A stretch of 64,000 nt of DNA, taken from assembly GCA_024449915.1 (NCBI GenBank), contig JAMZAV010001471.1, positions 1 through 64,000 of the forward strand. Direction: 5' to 3'. The stretch's first letter is position 1. Every line of letters starts with the position of its first letter. Of the stretch, positions 38,014 to 49,080 are shown piece by piece. Source of the stretch: Sweltsa coloradensis. Lineage: Eukaryota > Arthropoda > Insecta > Plecoptera > Chloroperlidae. The notes beneath the pieces were generated by a model that saw only the letters and a program-made list of their open reading frames with translations, was not told where the DNA came from and ran no database searches. A program made the translations under genes and the position numbers.

Positions 38014-38950
38014 CTAGGAAAATGCTAAAGTCCCGACGCGTTGATGGATGAGCTTTTTTTGAAAGTATTTAGTATGCGTGGGATCTCTTTACTAATCAAG
38101 TGCTTTTTGAACGCATTATAGGTGATTGTTGTCAAGTTTCTATTGTTACTTGTTAATTGTTATTATATACCTCAAAAAACTTATATTAAAACCTTCATTT
38201 CTATGCATTCTGGATAACTTTTTCAACTTTTTCTTTCAAAAGGTACTACATCACCATAACCTTAATGTCAATGTGAAATATGAACGTTGTAGCCCCACCC
38301 GTTTGGTCAGAATCGGCCCTAATGTGACGAAAATATTGCACTAAAATTTAAAAAACTCATACTATTAACACCTTTATTTCTATGGATTCTAGCTAATTTT
38401 TTCAACTTTTTCTTTCAAAAGGTACAACATCACCATAATCTTGATGTCCATGTGAAATATGAACGTTCTAGCCCCACCCGTTTGGTCAGAATCGGCCCAA
38501 ATGTGACCAAAATATCGCACTAAAAATTAAAAAAACTCATATTAAAACATTTATTTCCATAAATTCTAGCTAACTTTCTCAACTTTTTCATTCAAAAGGT
38601 ACTACATCACCATAATCTTAATGTCCATGTGAAATATGAACGTTATAGCCCTACCCGTTTGGTCAGAATCGGCCCAAATGTGACGAAAATATCGCACTAA
38701 AAATCAAAAAAAAAATCGTAAAAGTACAATATTCATGAGATATATTTCTTCGATTGTACCCAAAAACAATACACCTCTAAGTTCAGAGAAAACGAAGGTC
38801 CCCTCAAATTTTCATCAAGATCGCATATGCCGTTTGCCCGGTAGAGAGCGAACAAACAGACAAAAAAAACAAAACAAAAAAACATTGGAGCTAAATTTTT
38901 TGGGGGTCAGTGAAATTGAAGTCTTCGCTTCGCTCGCTACGCTCATACAA
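38014..38950 (-). mobile_element. Helentron-like element (copy 3), three 177-bp core repeats
   Basis: On -, 5' TTGTATGAGCGTAGCGAGCG; 3' GCTCATCCATCAACGCGTCG, then ...TTTTCCTAG. The core has three tandem units of about 177 bp, recognised by GTTTGGTCAGAATCGGCC at about 38301, 38480 and 38657. It begins 8 bp beyond the target duplication of the hAT at 37244-37998. Confidence 0.75.
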
Positions 38951-38973
38951 TAATTGTATAGTATCTGATATAA

Positions 38974-39338
38974 CTAAGAAAAGGCTAAAGTCCCGCCGCA
39001 TTGATGGATGAGCTTTTTTAAGTTTTTAGTTTGCGTGGGATATCTTTACTTTTGCAAGTGCTTTGCTTTGCTGCCTATGCATTGTAGGTGATTGTTGTCA
39101 AGTTTCTATTGTTACTTGTCAATTGTTATTATTTATCGTAAAAAACTTATATTAAAAGCTTTGTTTCTATGGATTCTGGCTAACTTTTTCAACTTTTTCT
39201 TTCAAAAGGTTCTACATCACCATAACCTTAATGTCCATGTATATATAATATGAACGTTGAAGCCCCACCCGTTTGGTCATAATCAACCCAAATGGCACGA
39301 AAATATCGCACTAAACCATAAAAAACTTATATTAAAGT
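38974..39338 (-). mobile_element. Helentron-like element (copy 4), truncated
   Basis: Only the 3' side remains: GCTCATCCATCAATGCGG...CTTTTCTTAG, plus one core unit (GTTTGGTCAT at about 39271). Collinearity stops at TATTAAAG near 39338. Confidence 0.65.
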
Positions 39339-39862
39339 GGCTCCATCATAACTGACCTTATTCCAGATCTGCCCACAATTCACATATGTTATTCCTGAAA
39401 GTGTGCTTTTTAATAATTGCCATAGAAGAAAGTATGTTCCCGAATTAAATTTTGAGGAATCATCATTTTAATGAGATGGAATTTCCTATCTTCTATCATG
39501 GTAGGTGAGCAAAAAACCACACTTTCGTTCACTAAATATGTCGTAGAACATCCAAAATATACAACACATTATTAGAAAATGACTTAAAATTTTCGTTATT
39601 CCATCCTCTAAGCAACAAGCTTTTAAAACAACCACCTTCCAGAATTAATTCTCGCGATATTGTAGATCAAAGTTACCGCATACTTAAAAAGAAGTCGAAG
39701 CGCCTGAAAGACTTGGCAACGCTGCGTGACGTAGCGCCGAGCCCGAGGCTGGGAGGTAGGCCTACAGCAGTGTTCGCCTTTGCCACCGCGAGAGATGACA
39801 CGGGCGGGGGGAAAATGCTCATGGAGCAATCCGAGAACAACATTGACCGGCATGAAAATATA
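39339..39862. other. Unassigned sequence between element copies
   Basis: No recognisable gene. CTTGGCAACGCTGCGTGACG (about 39712-39731) is shared with about 29459-29478. The short - frames here show no motif. Confidence 0.4.
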
Positions 39863-40443
39863 CTAGGAAAACGTCGCGTTGATGGATGAGCGTTTTTGTA
39901 AGTTTTTAGTTTGCGTGGGATCTCTTTACTTATCAAGTGCTTTTTGAACGCATTGTAGGTGATTGTTGTCAAGTTTCTATTGTTACTTGTTAATTGTTAT
40001 TAAATACCTCAAAAATTGTAATTTAAAACCTTTATTTATATGGTTTCTGGATAATGTTTTCAACTTTTTCTTTCAAAAAGCAATACATCACTATAACCTT
40101 AATGTCCTTGTGAAATATTAACGTTCTAGCCCCACCCGTTTGGTCAGAATCAACCAAAATGTCACGAAAATATCGCACTAAAAATCGAAAAAAATCGTAA
40201 AAATACGATATTCATGAGAAATATTTCTTCGATTGTGCCCAAAAACGTGGCAGGTCTAAGTTCAGAGATTTCGAAGGTCCCCTCGAAATTTCATCAAGAT
40301 CCCATATGCCGTTTGCCCGGAATCGTGCGAACAAACAGACAGAAAAACAAACAAACAAAAAAAACAACAAAAAACATTGGAGCTAAATTTTTCGAGGGGT
40401 CAGTGAAATTGAAGTTTTCGCTTCGCTCGCTACGCTCATCCAA
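39863..40443 (-). mobile_element. Helentron-like element (copy 5), one core repeat
   Basis: Complete ends: 5' TTGGATGAGCGTAGCGAGCG; 3' GCTCATCCATCAACGCGACG, then TTTTCCTAG. Part of the 3' hairpin loop and stem is deleted. One 177-bp unit (about 40140). Confidence 0.72.
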
Positions 40444-40466
40444 CTATACGCATTGGTCGTTTTATA

Positions 40467-41274
40467 CTAGGAAAACGCTAAAGTCCCGCCGCGTTGATGG
40501 ATGAGCTTTTATAAGTTTTTAGTTTGCGTGGGATATCTTTACTTTTGCAAGTGCTTTGTTTTGTTGCCTACGCATTGTAGTTGATTGTTGTCAAGTTTCT
40601 ATTGTTTCTTGTCAATTGGTATTATTTACCGTAAAAAACTTATATTAAAAGCTTTATTTCTATGGATTCTGGCTAACTTTTTCAACTTTTTCTTTTCAAA
40701 GGTACTACATCACCATAACCTTAATGTCCGTGTATAATATGAACGTTGTAGCCCCGCCCGTTTGGTCAGAATTGGCCCAAATGGCACGAAAAAATCGCAC
40801 ATAAAATCAAAAAAATTATATTAAAAGCTTTATTTCTATAGATTCTGGCTAACTTTTTCAACTTTTTCTTTCAGAAAGCAATACATCACCATTACCTTAA
40901 TGTCCATGTGAAATATGAACGTTGTAGCCCCACCCGTTTGGTCAGAATCGGCCAAAATGTGACGAAAATATCGCACTAAAAATCGAAAAAAATCGTAAAA
41001 GTACGATATTCATGAGAAATATTTCTTCGATTGTACCCAAAAACGTAGCAAGTCTAAGTTCAGAGATTTCGAAGGTCCTGTCAAATTTTCATCAAGATCG
41101 CATATGCCGTTTTCCCGGTAGAGAGCGAACAAACAGACAAAAATACAAACAAAAAAAAAAAAAAAAAAACAAAAAAACAAAAAAACAAAAAAAAAACACC
41201 CGAGCTAAATTTTTTGGGGGGTCAGTGAAATTGAAGTCTTCGCTTCACTCGCTTCGCTCGCTACGCTCATCCAA
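40467..41274 (-). mobile_element. Helentron-like element (copy 6), two core repeats
   Basis: Ends 5' TTGGATGAGCGTAGCGAGCG and 3' AACGCGGCGGGACTTTAGCG, then TTTTCCTAG, giving a 5-bp stem with a 12-base loop. Two 177-bp units (about 40760 and 40936). Head-to-tail with copy 5, only 23 bp apart. Confidence 0.76.
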
Positions 41275-41309
41275 TTATTGTTATATTATTACGAGAAAAT
41301 AGACCGCAA

Positions 41310-41503
41310 AATTGAGATTGTTGAGAATTGACTTTATAGCCTTGCCCTAGCCAAACATTGAGGGAAGTATGTCTTCGTGTTTGATTAATTTCCAATGAAA
41401 AGCTATAAAAATCATACCCGTCATAGAAAAGAAGTGAACAATAATGATGGGATGAGTAAAAAAGTGTAAAAAAAAATTCCCAGTCGGGACTCGAACCGGC
41501 TAG
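41310..41503 (-). repeat. SINE-like repeat, second copy (head truncated)
   Basis: Shares its body with 30690-30835 (AGCCAAACRTTGAGG, AATGAAAAGYTTATAAAA-like, GAAGTRAACAATAATG) and ends at the B-box remnant GGACTCGAACC. The rest of the tRNA head is replaced by TAGCTATTAATAGCTATA sequence. Confidence 0.5.
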
Positions 41504-41562
41504 CTAATAATAGCTATTAATAGCTATAAAAAATAGCAGTTTCCTAAAGGTTTGTTCTGTGG

Positions 41563-41635
41563 TCCCCGGTAGCTTAATTGGTAGAGCTATGGCACGTTAA
41601 GCCGGAGGTTCTGGGTTCGAACCCCAGTCGGGGCA
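41563..41635 (+). tRNA. tRNA-like gene, anticodon GTT (Asn) by position
   Basis: By eye it folds into a cloverleaf: acceptor TCCCCGG with TCGGGGC (6 of 7 pairs), D arm GCTT...GAGC, and an anticodon loop ACGTTAA giving GTT. The T arm CTGGGTTCGAACCCCAG is perfect. The A box (TAGCTTAATTGG) and B box (GGTTCGAACCC) are good. The anticodon stem has an A-G mismatch and position 32/33 is not the usual YU, so it may be a pseudo-tRNA or SINE head. No flanking body repeat is visible. Confidence 0.5.
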
Positions 41636-42075
41636 AACTTTTCCGACAACTGCTATGGATCAATAATAATTATTATTATTATTATTTATTTTCAACATGA
41701 TTGAATTACATTAATACAAGCACATTGCTGGTGGTGTTTCTTGTGACTGGCCAGCATCATTAATTAGTTGATAAATCAAACAAGATAGGTAATGACAGCT
41801 TAGAGAGCTTTAGAGAATGACAGGGCATTAACATCAAAACAAAATGAAAAAGACACCGTCTTTGAAAACTGAATGAGAGCAACTTTCATAGTTGTTTTTA
41901 TATCGCAGGCTGTGGTCTCTTTTACATATAAAAAATCTAAACAAATGTTGTCGATATTTAAAAATATCACATTTTTATTTCTTTTAGGTTTAAATCGCAA
42001 TGGATCTAGCTGATTTTGTTAACAGTTCTCAGGTAATTTGTACCAGATGTCTGTTTAAAATTTCAGCGCAATCTG

Positions 42076-42855
42076 TTCAGCGATTCGGCTGATTTTCGAT
42101 GTACACACACGCACGCAGAAAAACAGTAAGGGCCGTTTTAGTCGAATGGAGATCACTTCGTTTGCTACGCTCACTCGTTCAATAATTTCCTTTGATAGAC
42201 GAAGTAAGATCAGCTAGGTTGGGGATGAACTTGAAAAGATAGTAAATTAGTCCTAAGAATCTTTCTTAATAATGTTTGCGCGGGTTAGACCCTTAGTTCT
42301 ACTTATAAAGTCCCTAACAATTTTACTTTTTATGCAAATAATTATTTGCATCAGATGATACCTCCAGATAGTGATAGGTTGACATGCATGACTAGCTCGG
42401 TGATTGGTGACCCTGTTAATAATGCCGACACAATGACATACACATCAGCGATTCGGCTGATTTTTTATGTACACACACTCACGCAGAAAAACAATAAGGG
42501 CCGTTTAAGTCGAATGGAGATCACTCCGTTCGCTAGGCTCACTGGTTCAATAATATCCTTTCATAGACGAAGTAAGATCAGCTAGGTTGGGGATGAACTT
42601 GAAAAGATAGTAAATTAGTCCTAAGAATCTTTCCAAGTCTTTTTTATTCTTGGGTGTTCTATACTTAACAATGGCTTTATAATGTTTGCGCGGGTTAGAC
42701 CCTTAGTTCTACTTATAAAGTCCCTAACAATTTTACTTTTTATGCAAATAATTATTCGCATCAGATGATACCTCCAGATAGTGATAGGTTGACATGCATG
42801 ACTAGCTCGGTGATTGGTGACCCTGTTAATAATGCCGACACAATGACATACACAC
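42076..42855. repeat. Tandem duplication, unit about 370-400 bp
   Basis: Copy 1 (about 42076-42446) and copy 2 (about 42447-42855) share GCGATTCGGCTGATTTT, ACGCAGAAAAACARTAAGGG, AGCTAGGTTGGGGATGAACT and GATGATACCTCCAGATAG. Copy 2 has about 40 extra bases near 42633. The start of each unit matches 6340-6370 in inverse, linking it to the subfamily B Helentron-like elements. Confidence 0.8.
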
Positions 42856-43021
42856 CCACAAGGGAAACAACCTAGTGGTACAACTGTACCACCAGTACAC
42901 CTGTGCTTACCAGGACCCCCCGATCCGGAGAGAGACGTGCACGACAGGGCTGCGGCTACCTCGTCTGTCCTCAGGCTGGCGTCCCCTGTCTAGCCTAGGG
43001 TATTGCTTAGGACTAGTGGTG

Positions 43022-43088
43022 GTTATGTGATGTGGCTGATGGCCTTGATATTAAATTGGAAAAGCAAGCGGTAAGTGAAGGAAACTGG
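43022..43088. repeat. 67-bp block identical to 63788-63854
   Basis: GTTATGTGATGTGGCTGATG through GTGAAGGAAACTGG is repeated without visible change beside the gag remnant at the right end of the window. Confidence 0.85.
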
Positions 43089-46000
43089 TTTTGCTAACAT
43101 GTAGCCAAAACGTAGGCCTAAGTTTGGAATTCAATTTATGCAACTACGGCAACAAACATGATACATGTTATGGAATTTTGTTAAGAAAAGTGAATTGAAT
43201 TTATGGGATCCCAAAATGCAAATGTGAAGTTAGATTACCTTGACATGGTTACAATTACAAAATAAACAGGTTCTACAGAATTGTTTATTTTAATAAATTG
43301 TGATTTTGAATACTCAACACTCGGTCCTCACTCCTTCCTGAGCGCGTAGGTTGGCGCGTAGGTGTCATGGTATGAGCGAAGCGTGGTTTTGAAGCGAAGG
43401 CTTGATGCGGGGGGGGGGAAACGTCGGCTTGATGCTGTAAGGCGCGGTGGCGTCCGGATTCACGGACGACGTCGCGACGATCTGATAGACACAGCTACCA
43501 CCCCTACCTCATGCAATGGCTAGCATGGCTCCAGGTTCCCTGCTCCTCACGCTTGGCTTCGCGCGGTACATCAGGCAGCTACCTCGTGCACAGTCCGCGG
43601 CACGGTCTCCAAACTCCGGTATTCGCAATTCCGATTGCTACGCACAGCCCGAAGGCTTGTCGTATGAGGGTGACTAATTAGCCTTGCGATATTTGGATAG
43701 AAAGGAAGATAGGCCTTGCCTAGTTGCCGTGGTAGTTTTGTACAACCACGTGGTTCCATTCAGGACGCTTCAACCCATGACTTGGTCTTAGGAATGTTTT
43801 ACAGGAAAAATAATGCAGTGGAATGTGAATAATAAGAAAGATATTAATCAGCTTAGGTTGGGAAATAGGTAGGATTGTAATTACCGTTGTATCGCGTGGT
43901 CGTCATACCGCGTGGTTGCCTGGTTAGTTCCCCATGGCGTGGGCTATCTGCTGCGTAGGCTAACTCGCGTAATTAGTGATGATTAGTTATAAAAATTAGT
44001 ACTGCATACTATTCAACAACTTAAGTCGACCCGCGTTGTAATTCGTGCCATTATGGCTATTCCCGCACAATTTACCTGATTCAAAAGATTCTTCCGCACA
44101 ACACTGATCCGCACTTGCACCCACTTCAATGGTTTTTGCCGTAGTGAGAGAGCTCTTCTTGCTAGCACGCCAGCTCATTCTTCGGGGTGGCGTGGTCAAA
44201 TCTTATGGCTGCGTTCGGCCTAGACGTGGCCAGACGGCGCCCTTGATTGGCCGGTGAGGGCGATCTTGCCCTTCTGCACCAATAGGGTGGGGTTTGTCAT
44301 TCAGCCTGCACTAGGCTGAGATGGTGGTAACTTTCCATCCCGCTGTAGCCTTGCAGAGTTCAATGAACTTACGCAGGGTTGCAATCTAGCAACGTTTGTC
44401 AACCTTGTGCTGACGAGGCGCTCTGGTCATTGGTCTAAATCAAACAGCCCGCCGAAAATCATTGATTTTTGTGGAATTCCAAGAACTGGCCGATGAAGCC
44501 TCCTCGCTAACTTGTCGCCAAATCTGATCACTGCCCGAACACTAATACATGCGTTCTAGCATACATTCACCTGTTGCCTCGTTTAGGCCCCTGAGTCAGC
44601 CCTAGGCTACTCTGGCAACACTTAGCACTGTGATCAACAAATAATTATCATATTTGATGACCTATCACCCTGGGATGTATAAATTAAATTATAATTATGT
44701 GCAAATAAATGCACAAAATTTGGGTAGGCCACAGTTACTCCCAAAGCTTTTTCTGGACTTTGAACCACAAGTCGAGCAAAAAGTTTACACAGGCTTACAC
44801 AGGTTACATCGACAGCATACATTTGCCCTTATAAAATTAAAATACACAGGTTTTAAATTGAATTCCAAATAGTTAATAACAAAAGTGGGTTGGTAATCCT
44901 CATCCAATTTTAACAAGTACTCCAGTTGCTCATCCTCGGATTCCGCACTCCCGACCAAAAATAAAAATTAACTCATTTTGACCCAAGACGGTCCAGCACT
45001 GAAACATACTAGTTGTTTCTTAACGTTACTCAAACTGAGATTTCCTAAGGAAATCTCCAAACCAGAACACGGAGTTCTCCAAACAAAACTCGGAAACCAA
45101 ATATTTTCGAACGTACCCCTGACGGTACGCCACTGCTCCGCGCAGATATCCCGGCTTGACAGAGTACGCCCAGCAGACGCATCCCCTGCCGCGACACTCT
45201 CTCTCTCTATGGCAGCCATTCACCTGTCAGTGTGTCATCATTGTGTCTCAAACTCGACTCGCCTTAGGCGCTAAGCAGCGCATAGAATGCTTCTACCTCC
45301 AAACTTGCTCCCGAGCTAGCTATGCTGTGCTACCCTGAGCTAGGGTCAATGTAAACCTACTCAAGGGTGAAGACATCACCTCCACTCACTTCGTACAGTG
45401 ATTTACTTTTTACACCTAGTCATACCGTCGACTGTCGGTTACTTACAAAAACAGTTAAAAGCGCGCCCGTTTCGCGACTTATAAAACAAAAGCACTCGAT
45501 GGCTTAAATAGCACGAAGCTTAACACTCCAATTTACACAACACCCAACGTTGTCTGCAAATTACGCACAAGAAACAACACACATATTCGTTGCCGGTAAA
45601 GTGACTAAATAAGCTTGAGGCTACAGGTAGTTACAAACATGAAAAATTAAACAGACAGTTGCCACAAAGAAAACAGTGTACACAGCAAAAAAAAACAGTA
45701 GGAGACTCTTCGCGCTCATTACGCAAAAACACAAGACACGACATGGCAAAATAAAACTCAAGATGAACTCAAAATGCAAATCACAAAACGCACTCGTAGT
45801 GCCAACACAAAGTACGGTAACTACACAAGTTGCCTAGGCGTTGGGCAAACCTCGCTGCTCAGAGGGCAAAAAAAACAACCGGATCCTACAATCATGACTA
45901 CGTAAATACCCTAAACTGAAGTTTGATTGGTCCGGATCAAGACAACTATCCTAAGCGCATGATGCCTCCGTTTCCAACCCGGTACGGTCTCGAAACCAAC

Positions 46001-46360
46001 GTAGCAGTCTTGTGGATGGGCATGGGCAGCTCTGGCACGGGTGTGCAATAACGTAGAGTGGCTGAACTTGGTTACCCAGGTGACATTTTAGTCACAGCAA
46101 AATCTTGAGTTGCTTGATAGAGCCCCATTCATGGTTACGACCCGCCACATGTCTTGCTGTGACACTTTTTTAGTCAGCACGCGCCACTTGAGCGCCGTCA
46201 AACGCCCGTCTCGTGGACCGATGCGTGAGTCTCTCTCTCTCTACCTCGTGCGTTGATCGCACCAGCTGGTTCCTCCCTGCTTCGGCAGTCAGCCGAGCAC
46301 GTGACTGCTTCTGTCCGACGATCGATCGATCGTTTGGCTACCCCTCTCGCTGTTCCATAG
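43089..46360. other. GC-richer unassigned region, probable LTR debris
   Basis: No protein motif recognised in the short frames here. Higher GC and many CG dinucleotides than the surroundings. CGCCCTTGATTGGCC (44240) resembles CTCTCTTGATTGGCC at 53870, and both regions carry CTTATAAA-rich and ACTCAA-rich stretches. This suggests two related untranslated or LTR segments. Confidence 0.3.
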
Positions 46361-46760
46361 CTTGTGGTGGTTAGCCGCACTCCTAGCTACGCTCCCTTTC
46401 CCAAAACGTCGTTGAACATAAATCTCAAATAAAGCCCTGCGTTGCTTGGTGCCAAATGTGGTGGTTAGCACTGCTGAAACTCTCTCTCACGTTGGACGCC
46501 AAATGTGGTGGTTAGCCGCGCTGCGCTCCCTATTTCTAAAACGACGTTGCCAACACGTTGCGCGCCAAAAATGATGGTTAGAAGCAACACGCTCCCTATC
46601 CACAACAAGATAAAATACAACAACCCAGCACCTACCAAGGTTCACGGTCAAGAGGGTGTGTCCTCCCCTGCATCTCCGTCTCTGTACTGCTCCGGCTAAA
46701 CTCTCTCTCTCTCACTGTTGGGTCCTCCTTACAATAGTAGTAATATGACTTAAGGTGGAA
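46361..46760 (-). other. Cluster of LTR-end / primer-binding-site-like motifs
   Basis: On - the motif GCTAACCACCACA is followed by TTTGGCGTCCAACGTGAG (about 46497) and by TTTGGCACCAAGCAACGC (about 46457). A variant CTAACCATCA is followed by TTTTTGGCGCGCAACGTG (about 46575). TGGCGYCCAACGTG resembles the tRNA-Lys primer-binding site of many LTR elements. Three copies within 150 bp look like repeated LTR-leader junctions. Confidence 0.35.
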
Positions 46761-48511
46761 AATCCAGCCATGTAGTACCAAATTTCTTCACTCGAGCGCT
46801 GCAGACTGTGACATTTACGTGAGGCTGCGATCTAGGTTCTAAAGAAGAAACTAAATATAGTTCACGACTTCTGTGAAAGATAGCGTTGTTTTGCGCATGC
46901 GCACTCTATTCATTTGTCGGCGGGTGATTCGAATACCGTGATTCTATTAGTTGTCTTGAATAATCAGTCTGAAGTTCCCCCCCCCCCAACACTCCGTCAA
47001 CCCGAGCACACAAACAACTTGGTCGCCCGACCAACCTTTCTATAATCCTCAGGTATAAGATACCTCAGGTGCTCCCATTGTGCAAAAGATTAATACCATC
47101 CGAAACTAAAAGCGGGGTTGATAGTTTTGTCTCATTTTAACAAAATTCATTGTCTTATTTAAATTTTTCTAAGCATTTTCATTTTTTTTGCGAAGTGTTT
47201 ACGTTAATTTTCATGGAATTATTCGAATTAAATCATATCAAATAGTTATGTTTTTGTTCTTCAATCCCTCTTAAAATTGAGGTACAAGTTCGATTCAAAA
47301 ACATTTTTGGCCTAGTTATGACTTGATAAATAGCATACACTATTATATAATCCTCAAATGTTGAAAATTACGCGATTTTAACTATCACTTAAAGAGATTC
47401 CATATATGTATTGTCATTTCATCTTGGAATGTAAATTGAAAACTCAGTGAGGGTCCTAAAATTCTCTATTGAATTTGCTATGGGCAACTCAATCTTTTCA
47501 GACAAATTCCTTTTGAAAGGTTGGGCTGGAGCATTTGCGGTCTGTATAAATTATGGTAATGCGCAAAACTTAAACAATATAACTATATTATTTCAATCTT
47601 ATCACTTAAATGATAAGTCGAGTCAAAATTGGACTACAATACTACACACATTGTCTAGCTTGCATTTTTCCGGTTATTTTAGTTTTTTGTGTGGCGATTG
47701 TAGCTTTAGTTTCAAATAAATGTGTTTATATACTATTCATGAATTACAAAATCATAATTAATTATGAGCTTGATAAAATTATTGTACTGTTTTTCTACAC
47801 GAATTATTAAGTAGGCCTACTCTTAAAATTTGTATAAGCTACTGCAGAAGCCATTGGTTGATTTCAGATTGGTGTTGTTATACCCATATCCTGCGATCCT
47901 CGTTCGAATCCAGGATGTTCCTGCATATCCTTGTTTTAACTGTTATCTATGAATATAAACTATAAAGGCATACAATAATTATATTTGTCCCCTTGTAAAT
48001 AAGTTGTCAGTTGCAGCGATGTTGAGTTGCAAGTCAATGAAAGACGGCAGTGCCGCGGTGCCGAGTCCTCATTGGTGTAAAAAAAAAGACTTTGGATGAA
48101 AGCTAATGTTGCAATAATAACTTTACGTGACGCTAGTTCGATCCTCTGTCCGTGTGAATTAGCTCTGCAATCTGGCACCGCGCGGGCTATCGACTCTCAT
48201 ACGCTGCCGCCCACTTCGATTGTACATTGTTTATTGTTTGTGGAAGGGTGTTTCACCAACCCGCTTTGCCTTATTTCTAATGTGCGTAATTACCAGTGGC
48301 GCCTTTACGTTATTTGGTGGGTCCATAGACGCTGAAAATTTCCGGGGCCCATGCTTTTCACAATCAATAATATGAATATTTATGGGAGAGTGCGACAAAG
48401 TGAGACAAAAATAAAAAATATTTTAAACTACCAAATTTATATTTAATACGATGGCAATGTTAGAACGTAAAAAATCTTCATACAACCGGACAACATACTA
48501 TAAATGTTTTT
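46761..48511. other. No gene seen; possible hAT end at 48293
   Basis: AT-rich from 47100. CAGTGGCGCC at 48294 resembles a hAT end, but no matching right end is visible. The + frame at 47447-47719 has no recognisable motif. Confidence 0.35.
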
Positions 48512-49080
48512 TTCAGCCACGTTGTTGGATAAGCACGTATATTTGGTGCGTTGAGCCGATATGATTGATAATGATATAACATTGGCTTCTTTTTCCCCAT
48601 TGTAAACATGGATTTTTTTTTGTAGTACTAATACAAAATTGAGTTTATCGTATATACTAAAAAGGGTATGGGCATGTCCATAACCGTACACTAGCCAACC
48701 TGTCCCGTTATGGGACAAGTAAACCACAATAAACTAAGAAACTCTCTATTTATGACCAAACCAACCAACAATACAACTACAAGGCTGTGTATAAATAGCA
48801 GATTTCAACAAGTGGTTTTAACAACTCTTTAAAATAATGTTCATGAGAGATATTACGTAGATCTTACTTAACATTGGTCAAATACACAGGTCTAAGGTTA
48901 GAGATAGTTCAAGTCTCCTACAAATTTTATTACAATCGGAGTAGCCGAGTAGCCATGTAAGTGGTAGAGAACGAAGAAATTATGAATAATTTTTCATGTC
49001 ATGAGATGTTCATGCATATGAAATAATTCATCGATTGCATTAAAAAGCTTGGCAAGCCTACGTTCAGTGATTATTATGAA
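48512..49080 (-). mobile_element. Degenerate Helentron-like remnant
   Basis: CCACGTTGTTGGATAAGCACG and TGGTGCGTTGAGC resemble the start of the 8938-9703 copy as read on +. CATGAGAGATATT, GGTCTAAGGTTAGAGAT and GGTAGAGAACGAA resemble its core. Heavily diverged, no right end. Confidence 0.4.

Noticed and set aside
38014..41274. CRISPR-like array from the regular core repeats
   Set aside because: Units are about 177 bp with no unique spacers and lie inside transposon ends in a eukaryotic genome.
47866..47930. tRNA-like B box GTTCGAATCC
   Set aside because: No A box or cloverleaf around it.
48294..48360. hAT 5' end CAGTGGCGCC
   Set aside because: No matching terminus or 8-bp duplication found.
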